A stretch of DNA of 64,000 nt from Dactylorhiza incarnata (GCA_033032865.1 JAWHQI010000612.1:371001-435000), one strand, 5' to 3'. Positions 1-10,756 are shown, counted from the stretch's first letter. Translations and numbers: made by a program. Notes: generated from the sequence alone by a model not told the origin.

Positions 1-1000
1 TAAACTCTTAGATAAAACCATAAATAAACCTATAAACCACTAGATAAACTCATAGATGAACCCATAGATAAACTCCTAGATAAACCCCTAGATAAAGACC
101 TAAATAAATCTATAGATAAACCCCTAAATGAAACCCTAGACAAACCCATAGATAAACTCCTAGATAAACCCCTAGTAAAATCTGTGATAAATTCTTAGAT
201 AAACCTCTAGATAAACCCCTAGATATCCCCTTAGATAAATCCATTAATAAATCCCTAGAAAAACTATAGATAAACGCCTAAATAAACCCCTAGTAAACCC
301 GTAGATAAACCCCCAGATAAACTCCAAGTTAAATCCATGATAAACCCCTAGATATACCCATATATAAACCCCAAGATAAACCCTTGGATAAACCCCTAGA
401 TAAACCCCTGGATAAACCCCTAAATAAACTCCTAGATAAACCCCTAGAAAATCCCTTAGATAATCGCCTAAATAAACCCCTTGATAAACCTCTTGATTAA
501 CCCCTAGATAAACCCCTCAATAAACTTCTAGATAAACTCCTAGATAAACCCATAGATAACCAATAGATAAACCCCTAGATAAACTCCTAAATAAACCCCT
601 AGATAAACCCTTAACTAATCACCTAGATAATCCCCTAGATAAACCCATATATTAACCCCTAGATATACCATAGATAAACCCTAAACCCATAGATAAACTC
701 CTAGATAAAACTATAGATAAAATCCTAGATAAACACCAAGACAAACTCATAAACTCCTAGATAAACCCCTAGATAATCCCCTAGATAACTCCTAAATAAA
801 TCACTAGATAAACACCTAAATAAATCTATAGATACACCCCTAGACGAACCCCAAAACAAACCCCTTGTTAAATCTGTGATAAACCCTTAGATAAACCCAA
901 AACCCCCTAGATAATCCCCTATATAAACCCCTAGATAATCCCTTGATAAACAACTAAATAAACCCCTAGGTAACCCTTAGGTAAACCCCTATATAAACCC
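1..1000. repeat. Degenerate 12-bp satellite, block 1
   Basis: Tandem array of a 12-bp monomer with + strand consensus CCCCTAGATAAA. Common variants are CCCCTAAATAAA, CTCCTAGATAAA and CCCATAGATAAA. The array runs to the window start, so its left end is not seen. The phase is occasionally shifted by an 11-bp variant of the type TCTGTGATAAA, for example near 865-880. No gene is seen; the frequent TAA and TAG triplets close most frames. The sequence stops abruptly at 1000, where a copia-type LTR begins. Confidence 0.95.
996..1000. repeat. Target site duplication AACCC, left copy
   Basis: AACCC directly precedes the TG of the LTR and matches 8438-8442 directly after the other LTR. The flanking DNA is a 12-bp repeat containing AACCC, so some identity is expected by chance. 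The length of 5 bp fits retroviral-type integrases. Confidence 0.75.
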
Positions 1001-2297
1001 TGAAAGTGCACAGTTAACCTCACTAGAATTCTTTAGAGGGGGGGGGGGGGGGGTGAATAGAGATTAAAAATAATTTGTTCAATTATATATATATGTGTAG
1101 TGATCACAGATTAAGGCTTCCCACACACCAACAAGAATTAAGCAAGAAAGTAAGTGCAAGAAAAGAAATCACAGCACAACACAAGGAAATATAGTGGTTC
1201 CCCAAACTTTGGGTAGTCCACTCTTCTACCCCCTTTGGTAGGAATTCACTATCTTGCACTGAGTCTTTTGATAAGGAGACTCTTAGAACCACCCTGAGTC
1301 TTTTGATAAGGAGACTTTTAGAACCAGTATAACTGAATTTTTTGAAGAGAGATTCTAAAAACTCTTTTACAATATTTGAGAGTGAAATAAATGTAAAGAA
1401 GAAAGAGAAATAATATAAAGACAAGAAGGAATCTTCTTCCTAGCAAGAAGATTGGAAGCACAAGAAGTAGTGAATGAAATCTCTTCTATAGTGAGAAGGA
1501 GATTTGTAGCTTTTCTCTCTTTTAGTGAGAGCTATCAGAGTTTGCAGCAGAATGGCTTCAAGAGCAGGAGAAGATGGAAGCTTGATGGTTGCTGCAGGAC
1601 TATTTCTCAATTCTCTCTCTTTTTCACTTGGGAGCTTTTCCTCCTTTTTAATATGTATATGGTGGATCACTTGTTGTTGTTCTCTGTCGACCTTCTCCTT
1701 ATTTATAGCTCTGTGTATTAAGATAACACTATAGGAGAGAAATCAATTAGTAGACAGAGTATTAGAAAGAGAGAAATATTTCCATAACTATTATATATAT
1801 AGAAGGAAAGAATTCATTCTGATTTCAAATAATGTCCATAATAGATTTAATCAAATTAGCCAAGAATCTATTAGAGGAAAAGAATGATTCAGAACGGCTA
1901 TAAAGAATAAATTGATTCCATATAAATCAGATCTATAAAAGAAGGAAAGAGATCTGGCGATTTTTGAATTAAACATAGAAATCGACGTGCGTCGATTACT
2001 ATTCGACGCAAGCGTCGAATTCATCCTGGCTGGACGTTGAGAGGAGAATAAGGAAGGTGCGTCGACTAAGGTGCGTCAACTTCTCAAGATGCGTCGACTA
2101 GAAGTCAGAGCTACGTCAACATAGGATACGTCGAATTCTTCTTAAAGTTACTTCGACTCATTCTGAAAGGAACGTCGAGACCACTTCGACGTTGCGTCGA
2201 ATACTATTTGACGCATATTTATTTAACCTTGATTCTTCTTTCTTAGAATTCATATTCAACTCATTTTCAGGGGTTAAGATAAATCATTTTCCCAACA
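1001..2297 (-). repeat. 3' LTR of the copia-type element
   Basis: 1297 bp, matching 7118-8437 almost throughout. On the minus strand it starts TGTTGGG and ends CTTTCA. It differs from the other LTR by a G homopolymer of 16 at 1038-1053 (about four Gs at that place in the other copy) and by two rather than three copies of a 33-bp unit (1259-1326). The distal part, 1980-2215, holds a dense cluster of TCGACG-type motifs. Confidence 0.93.
1700..1708 (-). promoter_or_regulatory. TATA box copy in the 3' LTR
   Basis: Identical CTATAAATA on the minus strand in the 3' LTR. If active, it would drive read-out from the element into the satellite lying at 1-1000. Confidence 0.55.
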
Positions 2298-2298
2298 A

Positions 2299-2307
2299 TC
2301 TCCCCCT
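2299..2307 (-). other. Polypurine tract
   Basis: The minus strand reads AGGGGGAGA directly before the 3' LTR, with one further base between. This is the expected position for the plus-strand DNA primer in reverse transcription. Confidence 0.75.
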
Positions 2308-2548
2308 ATTTGTCTTAACCCTATTAGAGAGAAATTGTATCAGCATATGATCAATCACAGCAAGTATTTATATTAGAAAAGGAAATCCTATAAACAAACT
2401 TCATGTTCAAATCAATCAGTTTTCAACCATAAATATATCATTCATTGTTTTAAGGCATTATTCAGGAGGGGTTGGAGGAGTCTTCCTTTTTCTAGTGAAT
2501 ACAACTGTTTTAAGAGAGGGGGGTTGCTCCTTCTCAGCACCAGGTAGT
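2308..2548 (-). other. 3' untranslated interval of the copia-type element
   Basis: AT-rich sequence between the end of ORF2 and the purine tract. No motif or frame seen. Confidence 0.5.
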
Positions 2549-4262
2549 TCACTCAGCTCCCCCTGAGTTACATGAGTTTGCTCCCCCTGAGGTTGCTTCT
2601 ACTTCTGCCTCTTCAGTTTCTTTTTCAGTTTCAGCTTCAGTCATAGCAGTGCTTGGCTCCTGAGCTCCTATTTCAACTATCACAGTACCTAGCTCCCCCT
2701 GAGTTTCAGCTTCTTTATCTTTCTCACCATCTGCCACCTCTTCCTTATCAGCTTCATTTTCTACCCTGCTTGCCTCCCCTTGTAATAGTACCACTTGACT
2801 TGCAGCCTCTCTTGCTATATTGAGTACCTCTATTGTTTGTTCTTCAATATGTAGCTCAGGTATTCTCTCATTTCCAATTGACTTGTGGGAGAGAGATTTA
2901 GGAGTGGAGGGCTGCTCTTCATCTAGCTTCTCCCCTTTCTTGACCTTCTTGGCCAAGGAGGTTAAGAAAGACCTGGTTACTTTAGAGGAAGAGAGAGAGG
3001 TCTTCAGACTTTGCACAGAGGCACTGACCCCATCTATTTGGGTGTGCATGTGTAGGATGGATGAATGAATCTGGGAGCAGTGCTCATCCAGCATTGCTTG
3101 GAATGTTTGAGTTGCTGATGCAATGCATTGAGTGAGGTGAGCTTAAGTGGATGCAGATGGTTCATGTTGTGGTTGGTGATGAGGAGAGAGTGGTGGAGGT
3201 GGTGATGAAGCTGGAGAGAGGTTAGTTGATACATGAGTTATGGGTGATAAAGGAGGTAGAGAGGATGAGAAAGTAGGAGGAGGAAGAGATGGAGAAACTG
3301 ATGTTTGAGCAGGTGTTTGAGAAGAGGTAGGTAGAGGAGGGGTTGTGAGAGTGGTAGAGACTAGTGGAGTAGATGATGGTGGTAAAGAAGAATTGTCTCT
3401 TTGAGGAGGAGGAGGAGGAGGAGGAGATGGATGAACAGGAGAGTTAGGAGGAGATGGAGTCTTTTCAGGAATGGAACCAGGCTTAGGAATTTGCCTGGTC
3501 CATTTGGAGAATAGAGCTATTGACATCATTTTCCCTGGAGGAATTGGGATTCCTTTTGACCTACATAGGTCAGGGAAGGAGTGGAAGAGTACTTGACTCA
3601 TAATCCTCATATATGCATTTTCTTTGTGTTAGTATTTAGAGCTTATCATCTTGAGCAGGCATGTGGACCAATCCACCTTCTTCTTCAGCACCAGGGCCCC
3701 CCTGATATTCAGTTGCTGCTTGGGCACTGCATCATGGGCTGAGGTCTTGCATAGCAGGATTTTTCCTACTATATCTGCTAGCAGTCTGTACTCCTTAGAA
3801 AAGTCTATTTTCTTTAAATGGATTGGTCTATCCTTTGAGAACTTCATGGTGGTTAGCAGATGATTGATTTCATCAGGTGTGAGGTCTATAGATTCATCAC
3901 CTAATAAGGGAGTGATGAAGACTTATTTAGTTATTCTTTAAAAGCTGATTTGCTTTCCCTATTTGCTTTGAACAAAAATAATATTAGGGTGTACCTGATG
4001 GAAGATCAAAGGTTGTTCTAATGTGTTCTGCAGATATTGAGACAGGTGTCTCATGGATTGTTCCTTGGATTTCTCCTTGTTCAGATATCTGAACATGAGT
4101 CATCAGCTCTATGAGCTCTGTTTCCAGGAGCTTGCATTTTGTGGAGATGAGCTTATCTAGTCCAGCTTCAGTGAACAGAGCAATGATGCTCTTGTAGTTT
4201 TCTGCGGCGGCTTGGAAAGATTCAAGGTCAATGTCGAAACCAGAGTTGGTCTTGGGAGCCAT
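2549..4262 (-). pseudogene. Second retroelement ORF, broken, with a likely intron
   Basis: The minus-strand ATG at 4262 is in good context (AAAATGGCT). The first frame closes near 3984, but removing a GT-AG interval at 3901-3994 joins it in frame to the next long frame. The reading frame then continues to 2549, interrupted only by two in-frame TAA codons at 3629-3631 and 3143-3145. The sequence on both sides of each stop keeps a coherent protein-like composition. Read across those stops it would be about 540 codons. The first part is a compact helical-looking segment, the middle (encoded by 3143-3610) is rich in Pro and Ser, and the C-terminus is rich in Glu and Ala. No polymerase, integrase or protease motif is present. 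It loosely recalls the 'putative plant transposon protein' domain seen in other retroelements, but I cannot confirm this. Function unknown. Confidence 0.6.
3901..3994 (-). other. Probable spliceosomal intron in ORF2
   Basis: 94 nt on the minus strand, starting GTACAC after CATCAG and ending CCCTTATTAG. A branch-point-like TAACTAA lies about 40 nt before the acceptor. The first coding block is 268 nt, leaving one base of a codon; the next block supplies the two missing bases, so splicing restores the frame exactly. Unspliced, translation stops after 92 codons. Confidence 0.6.
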
Positions 4263-4690
4263 TTTAGGTCAGTGGGAGAGAGAGCAAGAAAGATGAAGGA
4301 TGCAGAGTAGTGAAGGTTTCTAACTAAAGAGTCTTTTTAAGTCAGGTGAAACGTCGAAATGCGACACTATTCGAGGCTTATTCGGTACATCAGTGGATGT
4401 GACCGAAAATATTTTAGTATTGCCGCTCGTTTTCATGAAATCGACGTTACGTCGAGTGGAATTCGACGTAAGCGTCGATACAGCCCGCGTTAAGATGCTA
4501 GGGTTTCGTATCGACGTATGCGTCGATTGTAGTCGACCCATGCGTCGATTTCACTTATTGAGTTGAGTCATCGACGGTGCGTCGATTAGAAGTCGACGTG
4601 ACTTTTAATTTTCCTGAAAAATTCTAGGTGTTTATTTCTTTTTATCTCTTCCTAATCCTAAAGGTTTCTAAGTTAGTCTTGGACTAATTT
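4263..4690 (-). other. Spacer between gag and ORF2 with TCGACG motifs
   Basis: No convincing gene. Between about 4356 and 4600 the motifs GTCGA, CGTCGA and TCGACG recur every 15-40 bp, as in the LTR U3. A 73-codon frame on the minus strand (4320-4541) is a by-product of this repetition. Confidence 0.6.
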
Positions 4691-7009
4691 TCACAGATAG
4701 TTTGATTGATTGTGCCAACATTGTTTGGCAAGGTGGCCAGTTTTGTTACATATGTAACACTTGATTATCTTAGTATTGTGAGAATTTGAGTTTAGAGAGG
4801 GATAGAAGTGTTGATTAGGATAGTAAGTTTGATTTAGATGGGAATTTTGGTTAGGATAGAAAGTTTGGTTAGGATAGAGGTGTTGATTAGGATAGAAATC
4901 ATGATTAGGATGAATGGGTCCTGAATAGGGGTTAAGATGGAAGGTTTTTGGAGGATAGACATTTAAGTTGCTCTGAGTTTTTATGCGTCGATATCTATTC
5001 GACGTGTGTTGATAGTTGCGTTGATTTATATTCGGCGCTTTCTCTAGATTGCGTTGATCTAGTATCGATGCATGAACAAAGTTGCGTCGATTTGATGTCG
5101 ACGTACTTTTATTCAAGCGTCGAGTTGAGGTCGAGGCATCTGAGAGATTGTGTCGAGTAGGATTCGACGCACTATCATTCATATGTCGATATGAAGTCGA
5201 CGCATCTGTATCTTCATAAATTTTCTTTTTCCCTTTTTCTGATTTGGCTCTTTTATGTATTGTTTCTTTTGGCTTAGTTGCTTCTTCAGATGAAGTTTGA
5301 GAGTCATCAGCTGAATAATATGATGTTTCATCAAATTGTTTTATTTCCTTGAGGGAGTCTTCTTCCTTATTTAGTGAGTCTTTTTCTTGGTTTGATTTGA
5401 TAGGTTTGTTGAATTTTACAGGGATCATCCAAGCAGGTTTGTTGGATGGAATTTGGCTGGTTGAGGGATCAGCCCCTAGACCAAGATTTTTATGTCTCCT
5501 TGTTTGTTGTTCAGTGATTTCCTTGAGAGTTTGGCTTCTCATTTTTATTGATTCTTCAAAAGCTTTTGCCTGGGATACCTTATCCTTAAGGAGCTGGTTT
5601 TCTATTCTAGCCCTTTCTACCTCCTTTTCTATGATGTTAGCCCTTAATTCATAATTTTTAGAGCATTTAACTTCTCTATTTCTCTGGTTTTTAGCCATAT
5701 TAATTTGTTCTTTTAGATCCTTAATTTCTTGTTTAGCTTTTAGTCGATCTAGACACATTCCCATAAAATCATTTCTGAAATTATCACTTTGAAAATCTAT
5801 TGCATCAAAAATGCTTACCTCATCCTTATCCTCAGATTCCTCTATGAGAATAAGGCTATCTTCAGAAGATACGCCTTCTTCTGATCCTGTCTCACTCCAT
5901 GATTTAGCACCATCATCTTTCTTTGAGCCTTCAAGTGCCATTAAGCATAGGTCTTCTTGCTTAGGCTCTTCATTGTCACTCTTAGAAGAGGAGCCGTCCT
6001 CAGAGTCTGTTTCACTCCAGGCTTCTGCAATAAAGCCTCTTTCTTTCTTCTTCCCCTTTTTCTTGAGATCTTTCTTTTTCAGATCTTTCTTTGTCTCAGC
6101 ATTTTCTGGACATTCTGGGGCAATATGTCCAGGTTTCCTGCAAGAATAACAAATAATTTCTTTAGTAGGAGTTTTGTCATACCTTGGTTTTGACTCTCTC
6201 CTTCTTGATCCATCTGTCCTGACCCATTTCTTGAATTTTTTGGCCAGGAAACTGAATAGTTCTTCTTCAGTGACAGAGCTTCCTTCTTCTGTTGCTTTTA
6301 ATGCAATGTTCCTGTCTTTTGAAGAAGTTGGGGTGTTTTCTCTTCTCTTCTTCTCTTCTCTGGTTTTCAGCAGTTGCTCATAGGATCTGAGTTTTCCTAA
6401 GAGAGCATCTGTTGAAATTTCCCTTTGTCCTCTTGTGTCTCTTATTGCCCATATCGTTGAGTCCCATGAACTTGGGAGACTCATCAGCAATTTGTCATTG
6501 ATCTCTGTGAGAGAGATTTCTCTATCCAAGTCCCTTAGTTGATTGATGATCAGACTGAATCTCTCATACATCTCAGAGATGCTTTCTTCATTCTTCTTTT
6601 GGAAGTTCTCATATTGAGAGATCAATAGAGCCTTCATATCTTTCCTTTCATCAGCACTTCCTTCTACATTCTTTATGAGAGCCTCCCAAATTTCTTTGGC
6701 TGATTCACAATCAACAACCCTTTGAAAGATTTCATCAGAGAGGGTTGAGACCAGAATATTTACAGCTTTTGCATCACATGTTCCTGCCTTCTTCTCTTCA
6801 ACTGTCCACTCAGCCTTTAGGAAAAGTGTTTGAGTCACTTCACCACTTGAGTCTTTTCTATAAGGCTTGGGAGGACATGTCAAGATAACATTAAATAATT
6901 CTTCATCAATAGAATTCATATAAATCCTAATTCTTGTTTTCCAAACTGCAAACTTTTCAAGATTGCACATTGGTGGTCTGGTGGAAGCATAATCTTTGAT
7001 TTGTGCCAT
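4691..7009 (-). CDS. Copia-type Gag polyprotein (772 aa)
   Basis: Uninterrupted ORF starting about 95 nt after the primer site. It encodes the structural Gag that packages element RNA into cytoplasmic particles. The N-terminus has a copia-type signature (FAVWKTRIRIYM, residues 20-31), followed by a UBN2-like gag region to about residue 200 with QYENFQ near 130 and LLMSLPSSW near 175. A CCHC zinc knuckle with C-X2-C-X4-H-X4-C spacing lies near 286-299. An acidic stretch and a Lys/Glu-rich likely coiled coil follow (about 418-503). Next come a Ser/Arg/Asn-rich segment (about 598-677) and short YPNQ repeats (about 697-740). A second CCHC knuckle is at 751-764. The protein is much longer than a typical copia Gag, and a second knuckle at the extreme C-terminus is unusual. 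It ends in a stop with no protease attached. Confidence 0.88.
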   Translation of the reverse strand: MAQIKDYASTRPPMCNLEKFAVWKTRIRIYMNSIDEELFNVILTCPPKPYRKDSSGEVTQTLFLKAEWTVEEKKAGTCDAKAVNILVSTLSDEIFQRVVDCESAKEIWEALIKNVEGSADERKDMKALLISQYENFQKKNEESISEMYERFSLIINQLRDLDREISLTEINDKLLMSLPSSWDSTIWAIRDTRGQREISTDALLGKLRSYEQLLKTREEKKRRENTPTSSKDRNIALKATEEGSSVTEEELFSFLAKKFKKWVRTDGSRRRESKPRYDKTPTKEIICYSCRKPGHIAPECPENAETKKDLKKKDLKKKGKKKERGFIAEAWSETDSEDGSSSKSDNEEPKQEDLCLMALEGSKKDDGAKSWSETGSEEGVSSEDSLILIEESEDKDEVSIFDAIDFQSDNFRNDFMGMCLDRLKAKQEIKDLKEQINMAKNQRNREVKCSKNYELRANIIEKEVERARIENQLLKDKVSQAKAFEESIKMRSQTLKEITEQQTRRHKNLGLGADPSTSQIPSNKPAWMIPVKFNKPIKSNQEKDSLNKEEDSLKEIKQFDETSYYSADDSQTSSEEATKPKETIHKRAKSEKGKKKIYEDTDASTSYRHMNDSASNPTRHNLSDASTSTRRLNKSTSTSNRRNFVHASILDQRNLEKAPNINQRNYQHTSNRYRRIKTQSNLNVYPPKTFHLNPYSGPIHPNHDFYPNQHLYPNQTFYPNQNSHLNQTYYPNQHFYPSLNSNSHNTKIIKCYICNKTGHLAKQCWHNQSNYL

Positions 7010-7103
7010 GTGAAAAATAAATTTTTTTTTAAGAAATATATATATATCAAAATAAGAGGTAGGATCTTTTTGATCAAGGAGTTAACCTTTTTAGATCAAC
7101 CTC

Positions 7104-7115
7104 CCTCTGATACCA
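7104..7115 (-). other. Primer binding site, initiator Met tRNA
   Basis: The minus strand reads TGGTATCAGAGG, two bases inside the 5' LTR. Eleven of 12 bases match the usual initiator-Met tRNA site TGGTATCAGAGC. This fixes the minus orientation of the element. Confidence 0.85.
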
Positions 7116-7839
7116 ATTGAAAGTGCACAGTTAAACTCACTAGAATTCTCTAGAGTGGGGTGAATAGAGATTAAAAATATTTTGTGCAATTATATATATA
7201 TGTGTAGTGATCACAGATTAAGGTTTCCCACACACCAACAAGAATTAAGCAAGAAAGTAAGTGCAAGAAAAGAAATCACAGCATAACACAAGGAAATATA
7301 GTGGTTCCCCAAACTTTGGGTAGTCCACTCTTCTACCCCCTTTGGTAGGATTCACTATCTTGCACTGAGTCTTTTGATAAGGAGACTCTTAGAACCACCC
7401 TGAGTCTTTTGATAAGGAGACTCTTAGAACCAACTGAGTCTTTTGAAAATGAGACTCTTAGAACCAGTACAACTGAATTTTTTGAAGAGAGATTCTAAAA
7501 ACTCTTTTACAGTATTTGAGAGTGAAATAAATGTAAAGAAGAAAGAGAAATAATATAAAGACAAGAAGGAATATTCTTCCTAGCAAGAAGATTGGAAGCA
7601 CAAGAAGTAGTGAATGAAATCTCTTCTATAGTAAGAAGGAGATTTGTAGCTCTTCTCTCTTTAAGTGAGAGCTATCAGAGTTTGCAGCAGAATGGCTTCA
7701 AGAGCAGGAGAAGATGGGAGCTTGATGGTTGTTGCAGGACTATTTCTCAATTCTCTCTCTTTTTCACTTGGGAGCTTTTCCTCTTTTTCAATATGTATAT
7801 GGTGGATCACTTGTTGTTGTTCTCTGTCGACCTTCTCCT

Positions 7840-7848
7840 TATTTATAG
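7840..7848 (-). promoter_or_regulatory. TATA box of the 5' LTR
   Basis: The minus strand reads CTATAAATA followed by AGGAG, a close match to the plant RNA polymerase II TATA consensus. It lies about 590 bp into the LTR, with the TCGACG motif cluster upstream. Transcription would begin about 30 bp further, near 7810. The same box is conserved at 1700-1708 in the 3' LTR. Confidence 0.7.
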
Positions 7849-8119
7849 CTCTGTGTATTAAGATAACACTATAGGAGAGAAATCAATTAGTAGACAGAGT
7901 ATTAGAAAGAGAGAAATATTTCCATAACTATTATATCTATAGAAGGAAAGAATTCATTCTGATTTCAAATAATGTCCATAATGGATTTAATCAAATTAGC
8001 CAAGAATCTATTAGAGGAAAAGAATGATTCAGAACGGCTATAAAGAATAAATTGATTCCATATAAATCAGATCTATAAAAGAAGGAAAGAGATCTGACGA
8101 TTTTTGAATTAAACATAGA

Positions 8120-8356
8120 AATCGACGTGCGTCGATTACTATTCGACGCAAGCGTCGAATTCGTCCTGGCTGGACGTCGAGAGGAGAATAAAGAAGGTGC
8201 GTCGACTAAGGTGCGTCGACTACTCAAGATGCGTCGACTAGAAGTCAGAGCTACGTCGACATAGGATACGTTGAATTCTTCTTAAAGTTACTTCGACTCA
8301 TTCTGAAAGGAACGTCGACACCACTTCGACGTTGCGTCGAATACTATTCGACGCAT
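8120..8356 (-). promoter_or_regulatory. TCGACG/CGTCGA motif cluster in U3
   Basis: About fifteen copies of GTCGA, CGTCGA or TCGACG occur in roughly 240 bp upstream of the TATA box, in both orientations. Some are paired as near palindromes. The position fits a repeated enhancer or binding-site array; the binding factor is unknown. The matching cluster in the 3' LTR is at 1980-2215 and shows several C-to-T or G-to-A changes at CpG. Confidence 0.5.
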
Positions 8357-8437
8357 ATTTATTTAACCTTGATTCTTCTTTCTTAGAATTCATATTCAAC
8401 TCATTTTCAGGGGTTAAGATAAATCATTTTCCCAACA

Positions 8438-8442
8438 AACCC
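8438..8442. repeat. Target site duplication AACCC, right copy
   Basis: Second copy of the 5-bp duplication, directly after the terminal CA of the LTR at 8437. Satellite resumes immediately. Confidence 0.75.
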
Positions 8443-10756
8443 CTAGATAAACCCCTAAATAAACCTCTAAATAAATCCCCAAGATAAACCCCAAGATAAA
8501 CCCCAATATAAACCTCCTAGATAAACCTCTAGATAAGCCCTAAGAAATACCCCTAGATAAACCCTTAGATAATCCCTATATAAACTGCTAAATAAACCCT
8601 TAGATAAACCCACATATAAACCTCCTAGATAAACCCCTAAATAAGCCCCAAGATATACCCCAACCCTTAGATAATCCCCTATATAAACAACTAGATAAAC
8701 CCCTAGATAAACACATAAATAAACCCCTATATAAACCCCTATATAAACCCCTAAATAAACCCCTAGACAAATGCCTAGATCAACTCTTAGATCAATCCCT
8801 AGACAAACTCCTAGATAAACACCTAAACCCTTAGGTAAACCACTAGATAAACTCATAGATAAACCCCTAGATAAACCCCTAGATAAACTCCTAGTTAAAC
8901 CCCTAGATAAACCCCGAACTAATACCCTAGATAATCCCTTAGATAAACCTCTAGATAAACCCATATATAAACCCCTAGATAAACCCAAAGATAAACTCCT
9001 AGATTAACCTCTAGATAAACTCATAAACTCCTAGATAAACCCCTGGATGAACCCCTAGATAAAATCATACATAAATCCCTAGATAAACACCTAAATATAT
9101 ATATAGAAAAACCCCTAGATACAACCCTAGACAAACCCCATAATAAACCCATTGTTAAATCTGTGATAAACCCTTAGATAAATCCATACATAAACCCCTA
9201 AATAAACCCCTAGATAATCCTCTAGATAAACGCCTAGATAGACCTCAAGATAAACTCATGTATAAACCCTTAGATAAACTCCTAGATAAACTCCTAGATA
9301 AAACCCTAGATAAACCCCTAGATAAACCCTCAAATAAACCTCTAGATAAACCCATATACCCCTAGATAAACCCCTAGATGAACACCTAGATAAACTCCTA
9401 GATACATCCCTAAATTAATTAATAGATAAACCCATAGATAAATTGATATATAAACCCCTAAATAAACCACTAGATAAACTCCTAAATAAACTACTAGTTA
9501 AACCCGTAATAAACTCCTAGATAAACCCATAGATAAAGCCCCTTAGATAAACACCTATATAAACTCCTAGATAAACCCCTTGATAAACTCATAGATAAAC
9601 TCATAGATAAACCCCCAGATAAACCCATAGATTAACTCCTAGATAAACCTCTAGATAAATTCCTAGATAAACCCCTAGATAAACCCCTAGATAAACCCCT
9701 AGGTAAACCCCTAGAAAAATACCTAGATAAACCCATAGATAAAACCCTAGATAATCCCCTAGATAAACACCAATATAAACCCTTAGATTAACTCTTAAAT
9801 AAACCCCAAGATAAACCCCTTGATAAACACCTAGATAAACCCCTGGATAAACCCATTGACAAACCCCTAGATAAACCCCTAGATAAATCTATGATAAACC
9901 CTTCGATAAAAGCATAGATGAACCCCTAGATAAACCACTAGATAAACCCCTAGATGAACCCCTAGATAAACTCATAGATAAACTTATAGATAAACACCTA
10001 AGTAAATTTAAAAATAAACATCTAGATAAACTCCTAGACGAACACCTCGATAAACCCCTAGATAAACTCTTAGTTAAATCTTTGAAAAATCCATCGATTA
10101 ACCAATAGATAAACCCCTAGATAAACCCATAGATAAACTCCTAAATAAACCCCCCCTAAATAAACCCCTAGATAAACCGTAAATAAACCCCCTTGATAAA
10201 CCCTTAGATAAACACCTAGATAAACCCATAGATAAACCCCTTGATAAACCCCTAGATAAATTCCTAAATAAACCACTAGATAGATACCTAGATAAACCCC
10301 TTGATAATCCCCTAGATAAACCTCTATATAAACTCCTTGATAAACCCCTGGATAAACCTCTAAAAAACCACCAGAAAAACCCCTAGATAAACCCATAAAC
10401 CCCTATATAAACCCATTCATGAACCCCTAGATAAACTCCTATATAAACACTTAGATAAACACCTATATAAATCTATAGATAAACCCCTAGATAAATTTAT
10501 GATAAACCCTTCGATAAATCCATAGATAAACCTTTTGCCCTAGATAAACACCTAGATAAACTCCTAGATAAACCCCTAAATAAATTCCTAAATAATTCCC
10601 TAGATAAACCCCTTGATAAACCCATAGATAATACCCTAGATAACGCCCTAGATAAACCTCTAGATAAACTTCAAGGTAAACCCATAATTAAACACCTATG
10701 TAAACCTCTAGATAAACCCCTAGATAAACCCCTATATAAACCTCTTAAATAAACTC

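Larger units (their letters stand above)
1001..8437 (-). mobile_element. Copia-type LTR retrotransposon, non-autonomous, complete ends
   Basis: A 7.4-kb element in minus orientation. Direct LTRs lie at 7118-8437 (5' LTR) and 1001-2297 (3' LTR), each ending in TG...CA. A 5-bp target duplication AACCC occurs at 996-1000 and 8438-8442. The primer site for initiator Met tRNA lies just inside the 5' LTR and a purine tract just inside the 3' LTR. The interior holds a copia-style gag and a second, broken ORF. No protease, integrase, reverse transcriptase or RNase H motif is present in the 4.8-kb interior, so it would depend on enzymes from another element. The LTRs look only a few percent different apart from repeat-number changes, which suggests a fairly recent insertion. 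Confidence 0.93.
7118..8437 (-). repeat. 5' LTR of the copia-type element
   Basis: 1320 bp and followed on the minus strand by the primer site, so this is the promoter-bearing LTR. The U3 region (about 7850-8437) contains the TCGACG motif cluster at 8120-8356. A TATA box lies at 7840-7848. The transcribed part carries three copies of a 33-bp unit (7365-7468), each able to pair GAGTCT with AGACTC. Confidence 0.93.

Noticed and set aside
1..1000. Active chromosome end
   Set aside because: Monomers are too degenerate for telomerase-made DNA, the array is interrupted by retroelements and no perfect TTTAGGG run is present.
1452..1734. Short plus-strand frames repeated at 7592-7874
   Set aside because: They lie antisense inside both copia LTRs, so duplication reflects the LTR pair. 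No recognisable protein.
4320..4541. 73-codon minus frame between gag and ORF2
   Set aside because: Composition is dictated by recurring TCGACG motifs; there is no link to gag or ORF2.
4948..6383. Several plus-strand frames of 69-112 codons
   Set aside because: Antisense shadows of the gag ORF, with Ser-rich composition arising from Glu/Lys-rich gag codons.
8467..8988. 173-codon minus frame, the longest of many satellite frames with RGLS or VYLG repeats
   Set aside because: It follows from a 12-bp period whose consensus lacks stops in that frame. No promoter, no non-repetitive domain, and similar frames open and close at random through the array.
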